NCBI GenBank assembly: GCA_022266195.1
Contig: WHVY01000005.1
Span: 124,001 to 188,000, forward strand
Source of the DNA: Tetranychus cinnabarinus
Taxonomy: Eukaryota > Arthropoda > Arachnida > Trombidiformes > Tetranychidae
Direction of reading: 5' to 3'
Length of the DNA stretch: 64,000 nucleotides
Positions 35,733 to 48,100 of this stretch are shown here, piece after piece. A program made the translations under genes and the position numbers. The stretch's first letter is position 1; each line of letters starts with the position of its first letter. Under the pieces are notes generated by a model. That model was not told the DNA's origin. It saw nothing but the letters and a program-made list of their open reading frames with translations, and searched no databases.

Positions 35733-37649
35733 ATGGCTGGAGCATCTCAAGAGTATGTTGTTAGAGCTCCAAAGTAAGTTAATTTTTTTGCTATTCTTTC
35801 TATACATCAATGAGTCTAGTTCTATCTAACTCGTTTAGCTTGGTAATATTTTCACCGTTCTCCTCATCATTGGCGCCATTTCATTCCTTTATACTTTTTC
35901 CATATTTTTATGTGCCGTTTCTCTTTTACTTTATAGTGAAAACAGTAAACGTTTTAATGTTATGCGATTTGCCAACTCATTGAATGTTGATGTTACCAAA
36001 TGGAAGGTTGCTCGAATGGAAAGAGAGCGATCTCTTAAACAGCAAGATAAAGCAGCTACAGAAGAAGCTCCTAAATTTGGTTTTGGGTCAGAGTACGGAA
36101 AAGATGCCAAAGATGAGGCTAGAAGAAAAAAGTACGGCCAATATTATCGCAAGAATCGAGATAATGATTTTCCATGGGTTCTCAGAGTTGGAGGCAAAAA
36201 CGGAAAAAAGTGAGTCAATTTTCTAAATTTTATAAAAATAGCCTATTTTAATGACGACTTCATATTATTTATCAGGTTTAAAGGTACTCGAGAAGGTGGT
36301 GTTACCGAAAACACTTCTTATTATGTCTTTTTTCAAGCTCATGATGGAGCCTTCGAAGCTTTCCCAGTTAGTGAATGGTACAATTTCACAGCTATTCCTA
36401 GATATAAGCCTTTAACATCCGAAGAAGCTGAAGAAAGGTACGAAGAAAGGCATAAGATTTATAACCATTTCGCTGTGATGGCTTCAAGAAAACATACAGA
36501 AGGAGGGGAAGGCGAACAATCTGAAACAAAGTTGTTGAAAAATATGAAAAAAGAAAAAGATTTTAAAGTTAGTGATATGGACGATTGGGTTGATTCTGAT
36601 CGATCCGGAGACGGTAGTGATGATGATGAGTTAGATGGAGGTAATCAAAAGAACGGCAAAGGAAAAGGTAAAGGTAAAGCCAAAGGAGCCGGTAAAAAGA
36701 AAGGTGGTAAAAAGAAGAAAGGATCTGATGATGATGACGATGACAGCGAACCAGGCGAAGAAAGTGACGAAGGTGATCAAGAAGCAAGAGAAGTTGATTA
36801 TATGTCAGATTTATCGTCTTCATCTGAAGAAGAAGATTTGGAAGAAAAATTGAACAAGGAGCTCAAAGGAGTAGAAGATGAGGATGCTTTAAGGAAATTA
36901 GTACTTTCAGATGATGACGACGACGAAGAAGAAGAAGGTAAAGATAAAGAAGACGCAAAAGGCACAGCTAAAGGGGATGGTGATGAAGTATCAAAGGGTA
37001 ACGAGCCAGCAGGGAAAGTTAAAGTAAAACAGGAAAATAAAAGCTGTAAGTTTAATTTAATTACAAAAAAGTTGACAGTTATGAAACAAAAATAACCGGT
37101 ATTTAAACTAAAAATTGAAATCTTGTTTTCTTTTTATCAGCTGATTCTGGTACATCAGCTTCTGATGACTCAGATGACTCAGATCTAGATGATTCAAAGT
37201 TCCAGAGTGCAATGTTTTTGCAGAAGAAGTCTGGATCAGCTTCAAAAAATAAAAATGGTTCCGATCAAAAGGCCTCAAGTTCCAAGTCCAATACACCTGT
37301 GACTGACCAAGCAGGTCAATCTAATAATGATAATGGTGATAATGATAGTAAATCTGCTTTAAAAAGGAAGTTACCTTCTGCCGAAAATAGTCCTTCAGTT
37401 AAGAAACCTAAAACCAACGATTCTGGTTCAGGAGGCGAAGCTATCAGTGAAGATGCAGTTCGCCGTTATTTAATGAGAAAGCCAATGACTGCTGCGGAGC
37501 TATTACAAAAATTCAAAGGACGAAAAGTACCATTAAAAGGTCAAGACTTAGTTACAACTATAGCTGCTATTTTGAAAAAGCTAAATCCAGATAAACAAAC
37601 TATCAAAGGGAAATTACATTTATATATTAAACCACCAACTGGACCGTGA
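35733..37649 (+). CDS. TfIIFalpha: Transcription factor IIF subunit alpha (RAP74)
   Basis: Four exons: 35733-35773, 35937-36209, 36276-37045, 37141-37649; all junctions are GT-AG and in phase; 530 aa. The N-terminal dimerisation domain is clear: EYVVRAPKNE, ARRKKYGQYYRKNRDNDFPWVLRVGGK, FKGTREGGVTENTSYY, GAFEAFPVSEWYNF and the EEAEERYEER helix. The middle is long, highly charged and low in complexity (KGKGKGKAKGAGKKKGG and Asp/Glu/Ser runs). The C-terminal winged helix is intact (DAVRRYLMRKPMTAAELLQKF, then LNPDKQTIKGKLHLYI), the part that binds TFIIB and the FCP1 phosphatase. TFIIF escorts RNA polymerase II to promoters. An out-of-frame tail past 37045 reads into intron 3 and is not part of the product. 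Confidence 0.95.
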
Positions 37650-38076
37650 ATTATGAAAAAAATCATACTCAACAAATTATGAAGCTTGTCTTAACCGTTA
37701 ACAATATGAATGCGAAGTCAAGCTACAATCAGATAAAAAACAGTTTATCAAAAACTGATTTATTTCAATTCTTGAGCTTTGAAAGTGTAAAAAATGCATT
37801 CAAGTGTTGATTCATTAATATTTCACCTTTTTTCGCTCAAATCAACTCATATTGTCATAATGGAGCTTACTACACCAGCTCATATCAGTCCTACAATCAA
37901 CTTATTTCCAGCATATCTACGCATTATCCTTTCAAAACCATTGACGAGATCATAATAGCTCTGTTGATTGAAATTGTAAATCATTCATTGAGAAAAGCTT
38001 AACAAATATTTGAAATTAAATTAATTGTAAAATTTGAATATATATTTGAATTTACTGGAACATGAAAATTGTGTCA
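37650..38076. other. Convergent gap between TFIIF alpha and CRAL-TRIO genes
   Basis: About 430 bp shared by the two 3' ends. It should contain both 3' UTRs. No gene or repeat seen. Confidence 0.5.
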
Positions 38077-38940
38077 TTATTTTTTATTTACACTTTTCTT
38101 TTTCTTAAGACTTTCCCATATTTTTAAAATCTGCTCCTTATGAGATTCCAACTGTTCATTGTAATAATCTGCTGAAAAATCAACATTGGTCCCACCAAAG
38201 GAAGGAGGCAAGCACGATTGCGGCACATACTTGTAAAGACTGGTCAAATCATGTCCATGGAAGATTATGCGCTTTTTTAATCTCTCATCCAAAAAGGGTT
38301 TAAACAACGAGTAAGCCATATCTGTGAGTCGATTCTCATAAACAACATGAAGGTTGATTAGTTTAAATGGAATATATTTATCAGTTAAATCGGAAGCCAG
38401 TTTGGCATTGGTCAAACCGACATTATAGATGTGACTCCAACCAAGGCCTCTCATATCGATAACACCAATAAAACCGTTTCTTTGAACATCTTCATCCAGA
38501 AGGCTCATTTCATCAAAGAAAAGCGTTGCACTTATAATATCCGTAATCTTAAATGACCTAGTATCCCAACAGCCAGGATGATTGATCAACAATTTACAAC
38601 CATTTGGAGTCTTGACTGGATAGTGATAGTACATACCAGATGAGATGACCTTTTTAATATTATCGCTCCAGGAAAAAATATCTGGTCTCTCCTCAGCTAC
38701 ATCAACGAAACCTGATAGAACCTTTAGCGATTCGCAAAGATCATAATCACGGGAACGAAGAAATTTAAGGCATATTTTGTCATTAAAATCATAATCTTTC
38801 GTCTTGGGATGAGTTGATAGTAGAGATCGGAATTCATTCAATAGATTGACCTCGTTAATTGGTAAACTTAAAGTTGAAATGGATGATTTCTTGTCACTGG
38901 TTGGTCTGTTGATTAAACTGGTCGATTCAACTGGAGCCAT
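38077..38940 (-). CDS. CRAL-TRIO (Sec14-like) lipid-binding protein
   Basis: Single-exon 287-aa protein from the ATG at 38940. The first 30 residues are Ser/Thr-rich and probably flexible. A CRAL-TRIO-N helical part follows (about 30-80; FRSLLSTHP, NDKICLKFLRSRDYDL with the typical FLRxRxY motif). The lipid-binding domain (about 95-250) includes GVIDMRGLGWSHIY, KLINLHVVYENRLTDMAYSLFKPFL and the closing IIFHG, SLYKYVPQSCLPPSFGG. This order and the DMRG, NxPxxF-like and LPxxFGG elements match arthropod alpha-tocopherol-transfer-protein/clavesin relatives that carry hydrophobic ligands between membranes. Ligand unknown. A Lys-rich tail (KKKKSVNKK) ends the protein. Confidence 0.9.
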   Translation of the reverse strand: MAPVESTSLINRPTSDKKSSISTLSLPINEVNLLNEFRSLLSTHPKTKDYDFNDKICLKFLRSRDYDLCESLKVLSGFVDVAEERPDIFSWSDNIKKVISSGMYYHYPVKTPNGCKLLINHPGCWDTRSFKITDIISATLFFDEMSLLDEDVQRNGFIGVIDMRGLGWSHIYNVGLTNAKLASDLTDKYIPFKLINLHVVYENRLTDMAYSLFKPFLDERLKKRIIFHGHDLTSLYKYVPQSCLPPSFGGTNVDFSADYYNEQLESHKEQILKIWESLKKKKSVNKK

Positions 38941-40099
38941 AATTGTTGTCCTTTTGTTTCCAAGTATACAGATTTACAATAATAATACGATAATACAATA
39001 ATAACAATTGACAAAGGAAAAGTTGAAATGGATGAAATTAAACCAAAGGAAGAAAATTGGATTGAACTGTTGGTATTTCTGGTGACTGTAAACACGATTT
39101 ATAAATTTAGCGCGTAATTTTGCAAACCAAATTCATACCATTGATAATAACAAGGTTGCATTGGAAATGACAAAGCAGAATATCATGAGATTTTAAAGTT
39201 TGGAAACTCGTCAACAAATTGTCAAAAGTCAAGCTCATAACAAGATATAAAGAGTGAATGTTGTAGGAATAGGATGAAATTCAAGTGAGTCAAGTGAGAT
39301 GTCGAAGGAGTTGGAAGGAGGGACAAAGGAAAGAAATGCTTTCAGAAACGATAACTGGAAAGTTTTCAAGTTTAAGTCATTTCATGATAATTAAAATACG
39401 AAAATACGATAATTTGAAAGAGAGAGAGAGAGAAAAACGAAATAAGCTCTGGATCATTTGTATTTCACTATAATCAAACGATGAACTTGAATATGGAATG
39501 ATTGGTGATGAGAAAAGCACTTTAATATCTCTTTCTCCCTCAAGTTAACTTTGTAATATCATTTGATTTGCACTAAATTGTCTAATTGACTGAACTTATG
39601 ATGATTCCATATAATTCTCGTTTTCACGAGAAATTTCCACCAAAATTGTAATATCCATTAGCCAGGAAAGGGATGTACTTTGATATGTTTGAAGGTTTCA
39701 ATGGAAGCAATCTACCTATGCATCTCAACCTTTGAGTCATAATTACTGTCCTCAGGTAAACAAAATTTTAAAATCGATGAAAAAACTAGACAGAAACAGG
39801 AGTGTAAGTTATAGGAGAAGTGCAATGATAACTTTGAATTTCATTAGATGTTTACTCCTTTGCTAACGTTGTTATTTACGTCTTTGAAATTTGATCAGTC
39901 AGTTGATTGTTTTTTACATTTAATTTGAAATTTCGACCAATTCTAAGTTAACATGCTTATATTATTCATTCATTGTCAATAAGAAGACAATGAATCGTAC
40001 AAACAGTGAACAAATGACTAACTCATTGTTTATTAACAAAAGACGCTGTCTTAATTCGATGGCGTCAATGGTTTCACTTTGATAATTTTCTTGAATTTA
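38941..40099. other. Intergenic between CRAL-TRIO and IFT20 genes
   Basis: About 1.15 kb; both flanking genes are on the minus strand. It contains the CRAL-TRIO promoter side and the IFT20 3' UTR, plus a short (GA)n run near 39420. Small frames show no domain. Confidence 0.45.
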
Positions 40100-40659
40100 T
40101 CATCTCTGGTTAGTCAATCGTTCAATCAGATCTTTTTGCTCAGCCTCATCTCTAATCAATGATTGCTCCAAACTATTTAGTCTTTCCAATTCTTGGCGTT
40201 TCTCGTTGATTAAAACAACCAGTTGTTGTCTGTGCAACTCTTTTTGAATGCCAATAGATTCCAATGCGTTTCGAGAACCCAAAGCCTGATTTTTATCAAT
40301 AAAAGAAACAAAAGCAGAGATTCAGTCATAATTTGGATTAGCAATCAATACACTTTATATTCATCTTACCTTGATCTTTTCCTTTTCAACCTTTTCCTTG
40401 AGATTAGCCACAATCAAAATGAAATCATCAACAATATCTTTAAACTCCTTTGTACCTAATGGTATTACATTGAGAATGAGAAGTAAGAAAAGATTACTTT
40501 GAGCAAACATCTTTCAGTAAAAATAATCTACTTACTTTGTATGAATTCAGAACATTCTGTAATCAATTCAGTTGTTGTTTGATTAGAACTAGGATCAAAA
40601 ATGTGAATACTGTCTTTATCAAAATACAAACCAAGACGACTTAAATTATAATCAGACAT
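40100..40659 (-). CDS. IFT20: Intraflagellar transport protein 20
   Basis: Three exons: 40659-40536, 40455-40370, 40285-40100; the frame is kept at both junctions, giving 131 aa against 132 in human IFT20. Recognisable family positions: LGLYFD near the start, HIFDP, TELITECSEFI, then EKEKIKALGSRNALESI (human: ENEKMKAIGARNLLKSI) and a C-terminal coiled coil NEKRQELERLNSLEQ...EAEQKDLIERL. IFT20 is an IFT-B subunit that also sits at the Golgi and sorts cargo to cilia. The frame runs open upstream of 40659 but has no ATG there, so the start is secure. In arthropods, cilia are usually restricted to sensory neurons (and sperm in some groups), so this implies retained ciliated cells. Confidence 0.92.
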
Positions 40660-42153
40660 TTTGCATTCAACCTTTTGTTTACATTTTACTGTTTCCCTAG
40701 TAACTTTAATGCAAAACTGTTTTCTGGTTAACTCACATTTTACCCAAAAAATATCCACTTATTAGGTCAACAGTTCAGGTTAACAATTGGCTGTCATTAA
40801 CAAAATATTAAATATTCAAATAGTAGCAAATGTAAACTACCAGTTAATCAGGTAAATCACATAATAAACTTCTTGGAGTTAACTTTTACTCTTTCAAAAA
40901 GTGTAAACAAATGCTTTTAAAGCGTTTCAATTTGGTTAATCAATAAGCTTGATTGATTAGACTTGCGAACGAAAATCTACTATAATCTGAATGTCTGGCT
41001 GATTGGAATTAACCATTATCTTAACTGGATTAACAACTACCAGATCTATGAACTGATATAACTTATTATTGGCAGAGATTTACTTTAAGCAGGTTAGGTG
41101 AAAGAGTAGACTGGAACTCAAACAAGTCTTGAAATGGAAAATTTTGAATTCTCTTAAATTGTATCAATAATAACTATACAATTAGTGAGTGTTTCGTTGA
41201 AACTTATCTTTTAAAATTGTTAAAAATTTGAGAAAAGGCGAGTTTCATTGACCTGATCAAATTAATCAACTTCATTCCAGGTTATGATTAGTTAACATGA
41301 AATTAAATTAGTTTAGCAAAATCAATTTGTTTTTAAAATTTTAAGAAACTAAGATGAATTTACCTTGAAGGCTAATTTGAAGAAAAAAATCATCACGTCA
41401 ATGAGTTGTTATCTAAATCATTAATAAAGCCTTTCCTCGTCATCTATACCCACTGATTGTCTGAAATCAAGTCAAAATAATAATATAAATTGGCCTTCGG
41501 ATGTAATTTGTTTGCCAATTGAACACTGAATAAAATGCCATTTTTCTTACAGAGTCAATTTTTGTTTATTATCAATATATTGAAAGCATTACTATGAAAT
41601 TTACGACAAGTCAAGTAATTATGACTTGACTATGAGTAAAATTGTAGCCAATAATGAAGATAATGATGATACATTAATTCAGGGTTCAAAATAACATTTG
41701 TCTGAGATTGCATTTAAATAGTTGATTACCAATCAACGAATCAGGAAAAAATCAAAAAATGATCACAAAATTTTTCAATTTCTAGTAGTTTCGGGTCAAT
41801 ATGAATATAACTAATACTGATTTGCTGATTTCTTTGGGTAATTGGTTAAAATGAAGTGATTTGTAAAAAAGAATGCATATTTTGAATCAAGAATCAATGA
41901 ACAACCATTAGAATCATTTAGTAGCTTTAAATACAATTGAAATTTGATGATTAAATGCGCCTTAATCTTTCCTTTCTCTTTTCATAACATTGAAGAGGTT
42001 AACCAAAACCCAAATCAATGTGAGGTTTAAATGCTAAAATGATGAGTATGGAAATGCAAAAAGACAGTTTTTACACTTTCACTGAAATCATTGAATCTCA
42101 GGATTACATTTATCGCATTTGATTGGTTAATTTAGTAAAATAAAGATGACATG
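40660..42153. other. Intergenic between IFT20 and kinesin light chain 3' end
   Basis: About 1.5 kb, AT-rich. It includes the IFT20 promoter and probably the Klc 3' UTR. No gene, repeat unit or RNA recognised. Confidence 0.45.
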
Positions 42154-45100
42154 TTAAGGTGATTCCAGGTGATTGTTATGAGATGGCGATGAAACGTCCA
42201 ATGGAACGGTTAATTGTTGACTTGATATTGACATTTTGATTCTCGATGCTATTTCCTCTTGATCCAAATTATGTTCAGGTTTTTGATTGATTATTGACAT
42301 TGATCGAGTGCGTTTCATTCTGTCCATTGTCAAAGAAATGGTTAAAGGTTGAAATAATTGTCAAAACATTGTCCAAGTGTCCGAGAGAAATTTTCCAGTC
42401 CAAGATGAATCATAGAAAACATGGAAAAAGAAAAAAGTAAATATAAGAAAAAAGATTTTAAATGAATGATTAAATCTTTGTTACACCATAAACATTCACA
42501 AATTTCAATGCTTATGGATGAGTTTGATAATAACAATAATAATGATAATGTAGTGATGGTATAAATGATCAAGGTATGTTTCTAAGTACAATGTGTAAAT
42601 AGCATTATTGTGTTGGTTGCGAGTTGACAATTTAAAGGTGATTAGTGTCTCTTTTCCTCATCAATATTAGTTGACAGTCTGTGGTTGTTTGGTATAACAA
42701 TTGATTAAACAAACTTGTCAGTCAAGGTTAATCAACTATCACCCAATTTGTATATCATTTACTAACCTTGAAGCTAAACTTTCGAGTCCATCACGTAACA
42801 TGGTCTCAGTATCACCAGATTTCAATTTCTGAACAATATTTGCACTGGTCCTACGAATTGAAGCTTTAATCTTACTCAAAGAGCTGCTACGAGTCATCTC
42901 ACTGTCGATGGGCTTTAATTGTGCGTTTTTTGGTACAATCAGTTGATCATTTGATGAAACCAAAAGTGTGAAAAGTGAGGGGAAAATGATAAAATAAAAT
43001 AAGAGAAATTAAAAAACAAAACAAAATAATTTCTTTGTATCATTGCCAGTTACAAGTGACAAACATTGTGACAATATATAAAATTTAATAGCAAGGGAAA
43101 GTGCAATTTAACAATAATTTAAACAAATGTACAGAGAACTTTCAAGAAAATTGTTCCAATCAGACTCATTATTCAATGATAAAACCTTAATTTACGGTTC
43201 ACTTTGATTAAATCGCATTATAAATGGTGTTGGATTGATGCAAAGGTAAAGGCTCAAGCTGTGTTAATCAGTTACCAAAATGGCTTTGATTTACATGAAT
43301 AGACTGGATTTATAATTAGATTAGGTTTGCTTTTACAATTGTAATTGTAATTCACATTTTAAACTGTTTCCATCTGAAATAGATTACGGTTTATTAACGC
43401 AACCCTTGATATGAATCATGAAAAATTGTGAAGGTGGATTACCCAAAGTGAAACATTTACAATTTGAATGGCTTTAAATAATGTAATTACTGTTGAAACT
43501 TGATTGGACTGATGTAAGGTGAAATATGAAATGGCAAATAATGATAACCCTTTGACCAAGACAGTATCTGGGTAAAAAGCTGGGTGATTAAAATCATGAT
43601 ATAATCTGTTAACATGAAATAATGACCGAGTTCATCTACCTTGCTGCAGAACCGTAAGTCAACAAAATAGTAACAATAATCACCATCATCTTCACCATCA
43701 TATTAATAGGGCAATTTTTTAATACAAAAAACAAGGGGAGGAGGGATGAGATTTCATGAGATTGATCCTGATTTGGATAATGAATTGAAGATTAACATGA
43801 AAAAGGATTCAAGGACCAAAAAATATTAATAATGATGATATTAAGGAGTGGTCCCTAAAAAATTGGACAAACTTTAACTGTTTATAACTCGAAAAGTATT
43901 AGATACTTTTCGTTGAAATTGAGAATATACATTCAATAAGGACAGATAATGAGTCTTGTTTTTCAGCATTTAGCAACTTTACTTAATTTTGACCGAAAAG
44001 GCCGTTCGAAGAACGCGGCTTCAAAATTTTTTAGTTCATCTCTCAGTAGAGCTCAGAAAATTTTTTTTGTTCAGATTTTCAGCCATTTTGACCTGAACCA
44101 TGTTTGCTCAAACGTGTTATACACATATTAGTTTTTTTCATAATTTTATGAACCTTCAATCAGCGAATTCTGAGTTTTAAAAGTAATTGTGAACACTATT
44201 TTGCGCATAGTTTGCATCTCTAGCTTCATAGGGATTTGACAAAACTGAACTATTAAATTGCACTTATCTTTTGATCAAATTTAATTTTTTCTATTTAATT
44301 AATTTATTCTGATAAAAAAATTATATATTTGGAAAGAGCATGAAATGCTCGTTAATTTACGCTATAGAATCCTTTGTTCGAAGAATCCTAACATATTTAA
44401 AATTTGATTCAAAATTTGTCCAATTTTTTAGGGACCACTCCTTAATACTCTTTTTGCTTCTCTTCAATGATATATGATTCCCATTGAATACGTTAGTTTG
44501 GCCTTTTGTGTGTGTGTTACATTCCAATGGTTTGAATTGAACAAAAGATGTTAAAATAGACGATGATCCAATAAACCAATTAATTGTCAAAGTTAATTGT
44601 GTTTAAAGATGATTTATAAATAAATATAGATACTCTTGTTAGTTTTTCATTATAAAAAGATATTAACAGCTTATTTTAACAATAAATAACTAAACATTTG
44701 CAAAAGTTGTATGAAGGTAGAGAAAGGGTTTCAATTAGTTAACAATAGCATTTCTATGTTCATCTTTTTTAACCCTCTTTTTGTCTCTGAGTTAAAGGGA
44801 TTTTGATGAATATGATGGTGGATGATTATTCGTTTTGATTTCATTTCCCACTGATTGCTTCCTTAAAATGAATCAACAACAAAAATCAAATAATATGCAA
44901 CAGGTCGATGGTCAACAGACAGAAAAGTCAAATTATAAAACCAGTTGGAATCACACGGACACATTGAAATTATTGCTCTGAGTTAATTTTACATAATTTA
45001 TTCAGGATGATGATGGTGATGATGGTGATGATCCGGAAGTTTGTAAGCCTAATACTTGAAAAAACTTGGACTTTAATCCATGTCGATTGATTGATCCGGT

Positions 45101-48100
45101 TGATTCTGAACTTTTGACACCACTTATTGGAGTTCTCTGTACATAATTGCTGCCGATTATCAATGAGCTCTGATTGTGATGTGGGTAAAAAACAGGATTG
45201 AGGGAAAACAACAAAAAAGAAACAAAAAAACCAAAAAATAAACATAAATAATAAGTAAATAAAAATCAGAATAGAAACAAGAAATGTAAAATTAAAAACA
45301 GATTGACAGGAAAATAAAAAAGTAAGCAAAAACGACCCGAAACCAGAAAAGTTAAAAGCGAAGTTAATATGAGAATGCAAGCAATTTGAAGTAACCAGGC
45401 AATAGTTAAATATAAGGGAATCAGAGCTATCATGCAATTATGAATTGACCGAACATTAATCAATGTTAATACCTTGAAACATAAACTAATGTTAATTGAA
45501 ATATAACCAAATTAGATAGTTAACGTTAAGCTGACAAAAGTGAGTATAAGGTGAAAAACAAGAGGTTGTTAAGATTATGTATAGAGGTTAGCAAAGATGA
45601 TATGTAATACTATTTTTCATTATCATTATTATTATTATTAAAATTATACTACTTTGTTGAGTCTAATAATAATGTGATGGTTAAGTTAATTAACTCACAT
45701 CCCCAGATTGATTAACAGTTGAATCACCACCAAAACTATCAAGTGACTCTCTTGAACCTCTCTGGCTGCCATCTTTAGATGAGAACGAACGTTGTTTTGC
45801 TTCCTTTGCTTGTTGGGCTGAGATAAAATCAGTGCTCAGATAATGATGAGATTTACCTTGACGAGCAGCAGCATCTAAAGCCTTTGTTTCATAATTACAT
45901 CCAGATTTCAATAAATATGATATTCGTTAAGAAGATCAAGAAGAAGAAGGAAAAACAGAAGAAGAAGCAAAGGAAGAGAAGAAAAAATATTCACAAGAAA
46001 AACAAGGAGACGGGAAGAAGGGGACAAGAGAAAAAATCTTCATCAAATTGGATACCAAACAAGTTGCAACATTAGATTAATAGGGTAACATAATCGGATA
46101 CTTTAATTTCCCACAAATAGATGTTAAAATTAAATCAATTAACATTATTTATTAGTATTAACAGTGAGAAACAATAAGTTAAAATAGAGTCAAACAAATT
46201 CACATTGTCATAGTGATGATGATGTAAAGTTGAAGAGGCAATCATTGGTTGACAATAAAATTAGAGGGAAAATTGAAAAGACCAGAAAATGAAAATTTTT
46301 CAAACAAATGAATAAACAAGAAAAAATATCAATCATTTGGTTTAACTAAATTTATTTAAAAATTAAATCAAAAGGTAAAGGGGTTAAACAAAGGGATAAT
46401 CATGAAAGATTAAGATGAGGAATAAAAAAAATTTTCAATCTTTTGTATTCTTGGAATACAAACAGCATTAATGATGTATTAACGTTAATATAACAAAAGG
46501 GTCAATTGAATGTATTTTTTTCTCATTTTTTCAGAGTCTTCTTATTATTTAATTATTAATATATGATTATTTTTATCCATATCATTAAGATTGTATCAAA
46601 TGTAATCAACAATTATGACTATTGATTAGCAGCTATTGAAAAGTACAAAAGAAAAGGAGTAAATCATGAGAAGAAATTGAATAAAATAGATTCAAAGATC
46701 AATTCAATTTACATCTTTTTCATCAACAATTGTGTTTAAAATTAATTTTAAGGCTAACATTTCAAGTCTAAACTGATTTTTAAGGCTTTCACTTTACTTT
46801 GATTGTGTTTGACTGTTATTATCATCATCATAATCAACACAAAGTTCAGGCAAAGGGTCAACAGATGATTCCTATTGAGTTATAATAGAAGTTTAAATAT
46901 TAAATGAAAAAAAAAGATTGACTTATTGAAAGACAGCTTTTGGTGTGAATTGATAGCGATGATGATAATAGATTGTCTAATTAGTTCAATTGTGATATCA
47001 ACAGTTGAAATGGGAATAAAGAGTGAAGAGTTGGTTGAGATTGATGATGCATTGAAACACACATTGGATTTGCTTCTTTCTGGTGCAAAATATTCAATCG
47101 ACCCGATTGGTACATTTCATGTGTAATAATGGGAAAAGAAAACAAAAAGTTCTAATGAAAAGGGCTGATAAATAATGATCATGGTAATAATAGTGAACAA
47201 AAAAAGAGTAAGAAGAAGGAGAAAAAACAAAAACATTGAGAAAGGAGAGAGAAAAAAATAAGTGATGAGATTTTTTGGGTTTTGGTAAATTTGAGTTTGG
47301 ACTTGAATGTGGGTGCACTTTTGCCTGGTGCTGATGATGCTCATTGGATTCATTGATGTTGCTTTGGCTTCAAGACTTTATCACCATCAATCGCGACAAG
47401 ACTCTTCACGCACTCGCTAACGTAAAAAATCAAAGAAAAATGGTCAACAAAAGAAACATAAAGATAAAGAGTTGGTCAGTTGCCGGACGATAGTTGAAGG
47501 ATGGAAGGATCAGGATCAATGACAATAGTGACCAGATAATAAGTAAAAAAGGGAAAATAAATAGCAATGCAAATGAAGTGTCCGATGATCAAAAGGATTG
47601 GATGCAAAAAAAATCAGTGTATTCACGATGATTTAGATTAACATTAGCAAGGAAAGTTAATATCAAAATAAAAAGGTATTTTCATACATTTTCACCGAAT
47701 AGAGAAGGTTAATTTAATTTTTACTTTAAAATTGTTTATATATTGTAACTTTACTATGTGATTTTAAGATTGTAATTTATATTGTCTTATGATGGATTGG
47801 GTTGAGAGGAAAAAAAAAGGGAAAACAATTCAACTTTGATGATAAATTATAAAAATAATGTATTAATATTAATACTTTGAAGGAGGGTCAGTATTTCAAG
47901 ATTTACATGTCAAGGTGATTTTAAACTTGAATGACTATAAAAGTAGAATCAAAAACGTCAAGTGTTATGGCGCTTTTAGGTGTATAACTAATAATTGACT
48001 GGCATTTTGCCGTCAAACAAAAACCAGGTAAAACTATATCTACGTTATTTATATATATTTTATGTGCATGTAAAAAAGGTTTGTAAATATTATTTATATT

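Noticed and set aside
43949..44131. 60-codon frame present identically at 43949 and 62085
   Set aside because: It lies inside the MITE and shows no transposase motif; identical only because the whole element is.
43841..44444. TTAA target site suggesting a piggyBac-type MITE
   Set aside because: TTAA flanks fit copy 1, but copy 2 has ATAA on the left. TA flanks fit both copies, so a Tc1/mariner-type origin is preferred.
44970..45437. 155-codon minus frame in the Klc intron
   Set aside because: T-rich intron sequence read as hydrophobic residues. The real coding segment there (45169-45002) is in another frame.
45884..46075. Plus-strand Lys-rich frame (KKIKKKKEKQKKK)
   Set aside because: Purine-rich low-complexity DNA on the strand opposite the Klc polypyrimidine tract; no gene evidence.
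46926..47353. Overlapping frames on both strands in a Klc intron
   Set aside because: Non-ATG start on the plus strand and Phe/Leu/Ser-rich low complexity on the minus strand. No domains.
47387..47416. Possible extra Klc terminal exon (acceptor ACGTTAG, nine codons RVREESCRD then stop)
   Set aside because: The phase fits exon 48326-48218 and the patch is locally GC-rich, but it is too short and lacks homology to be called.
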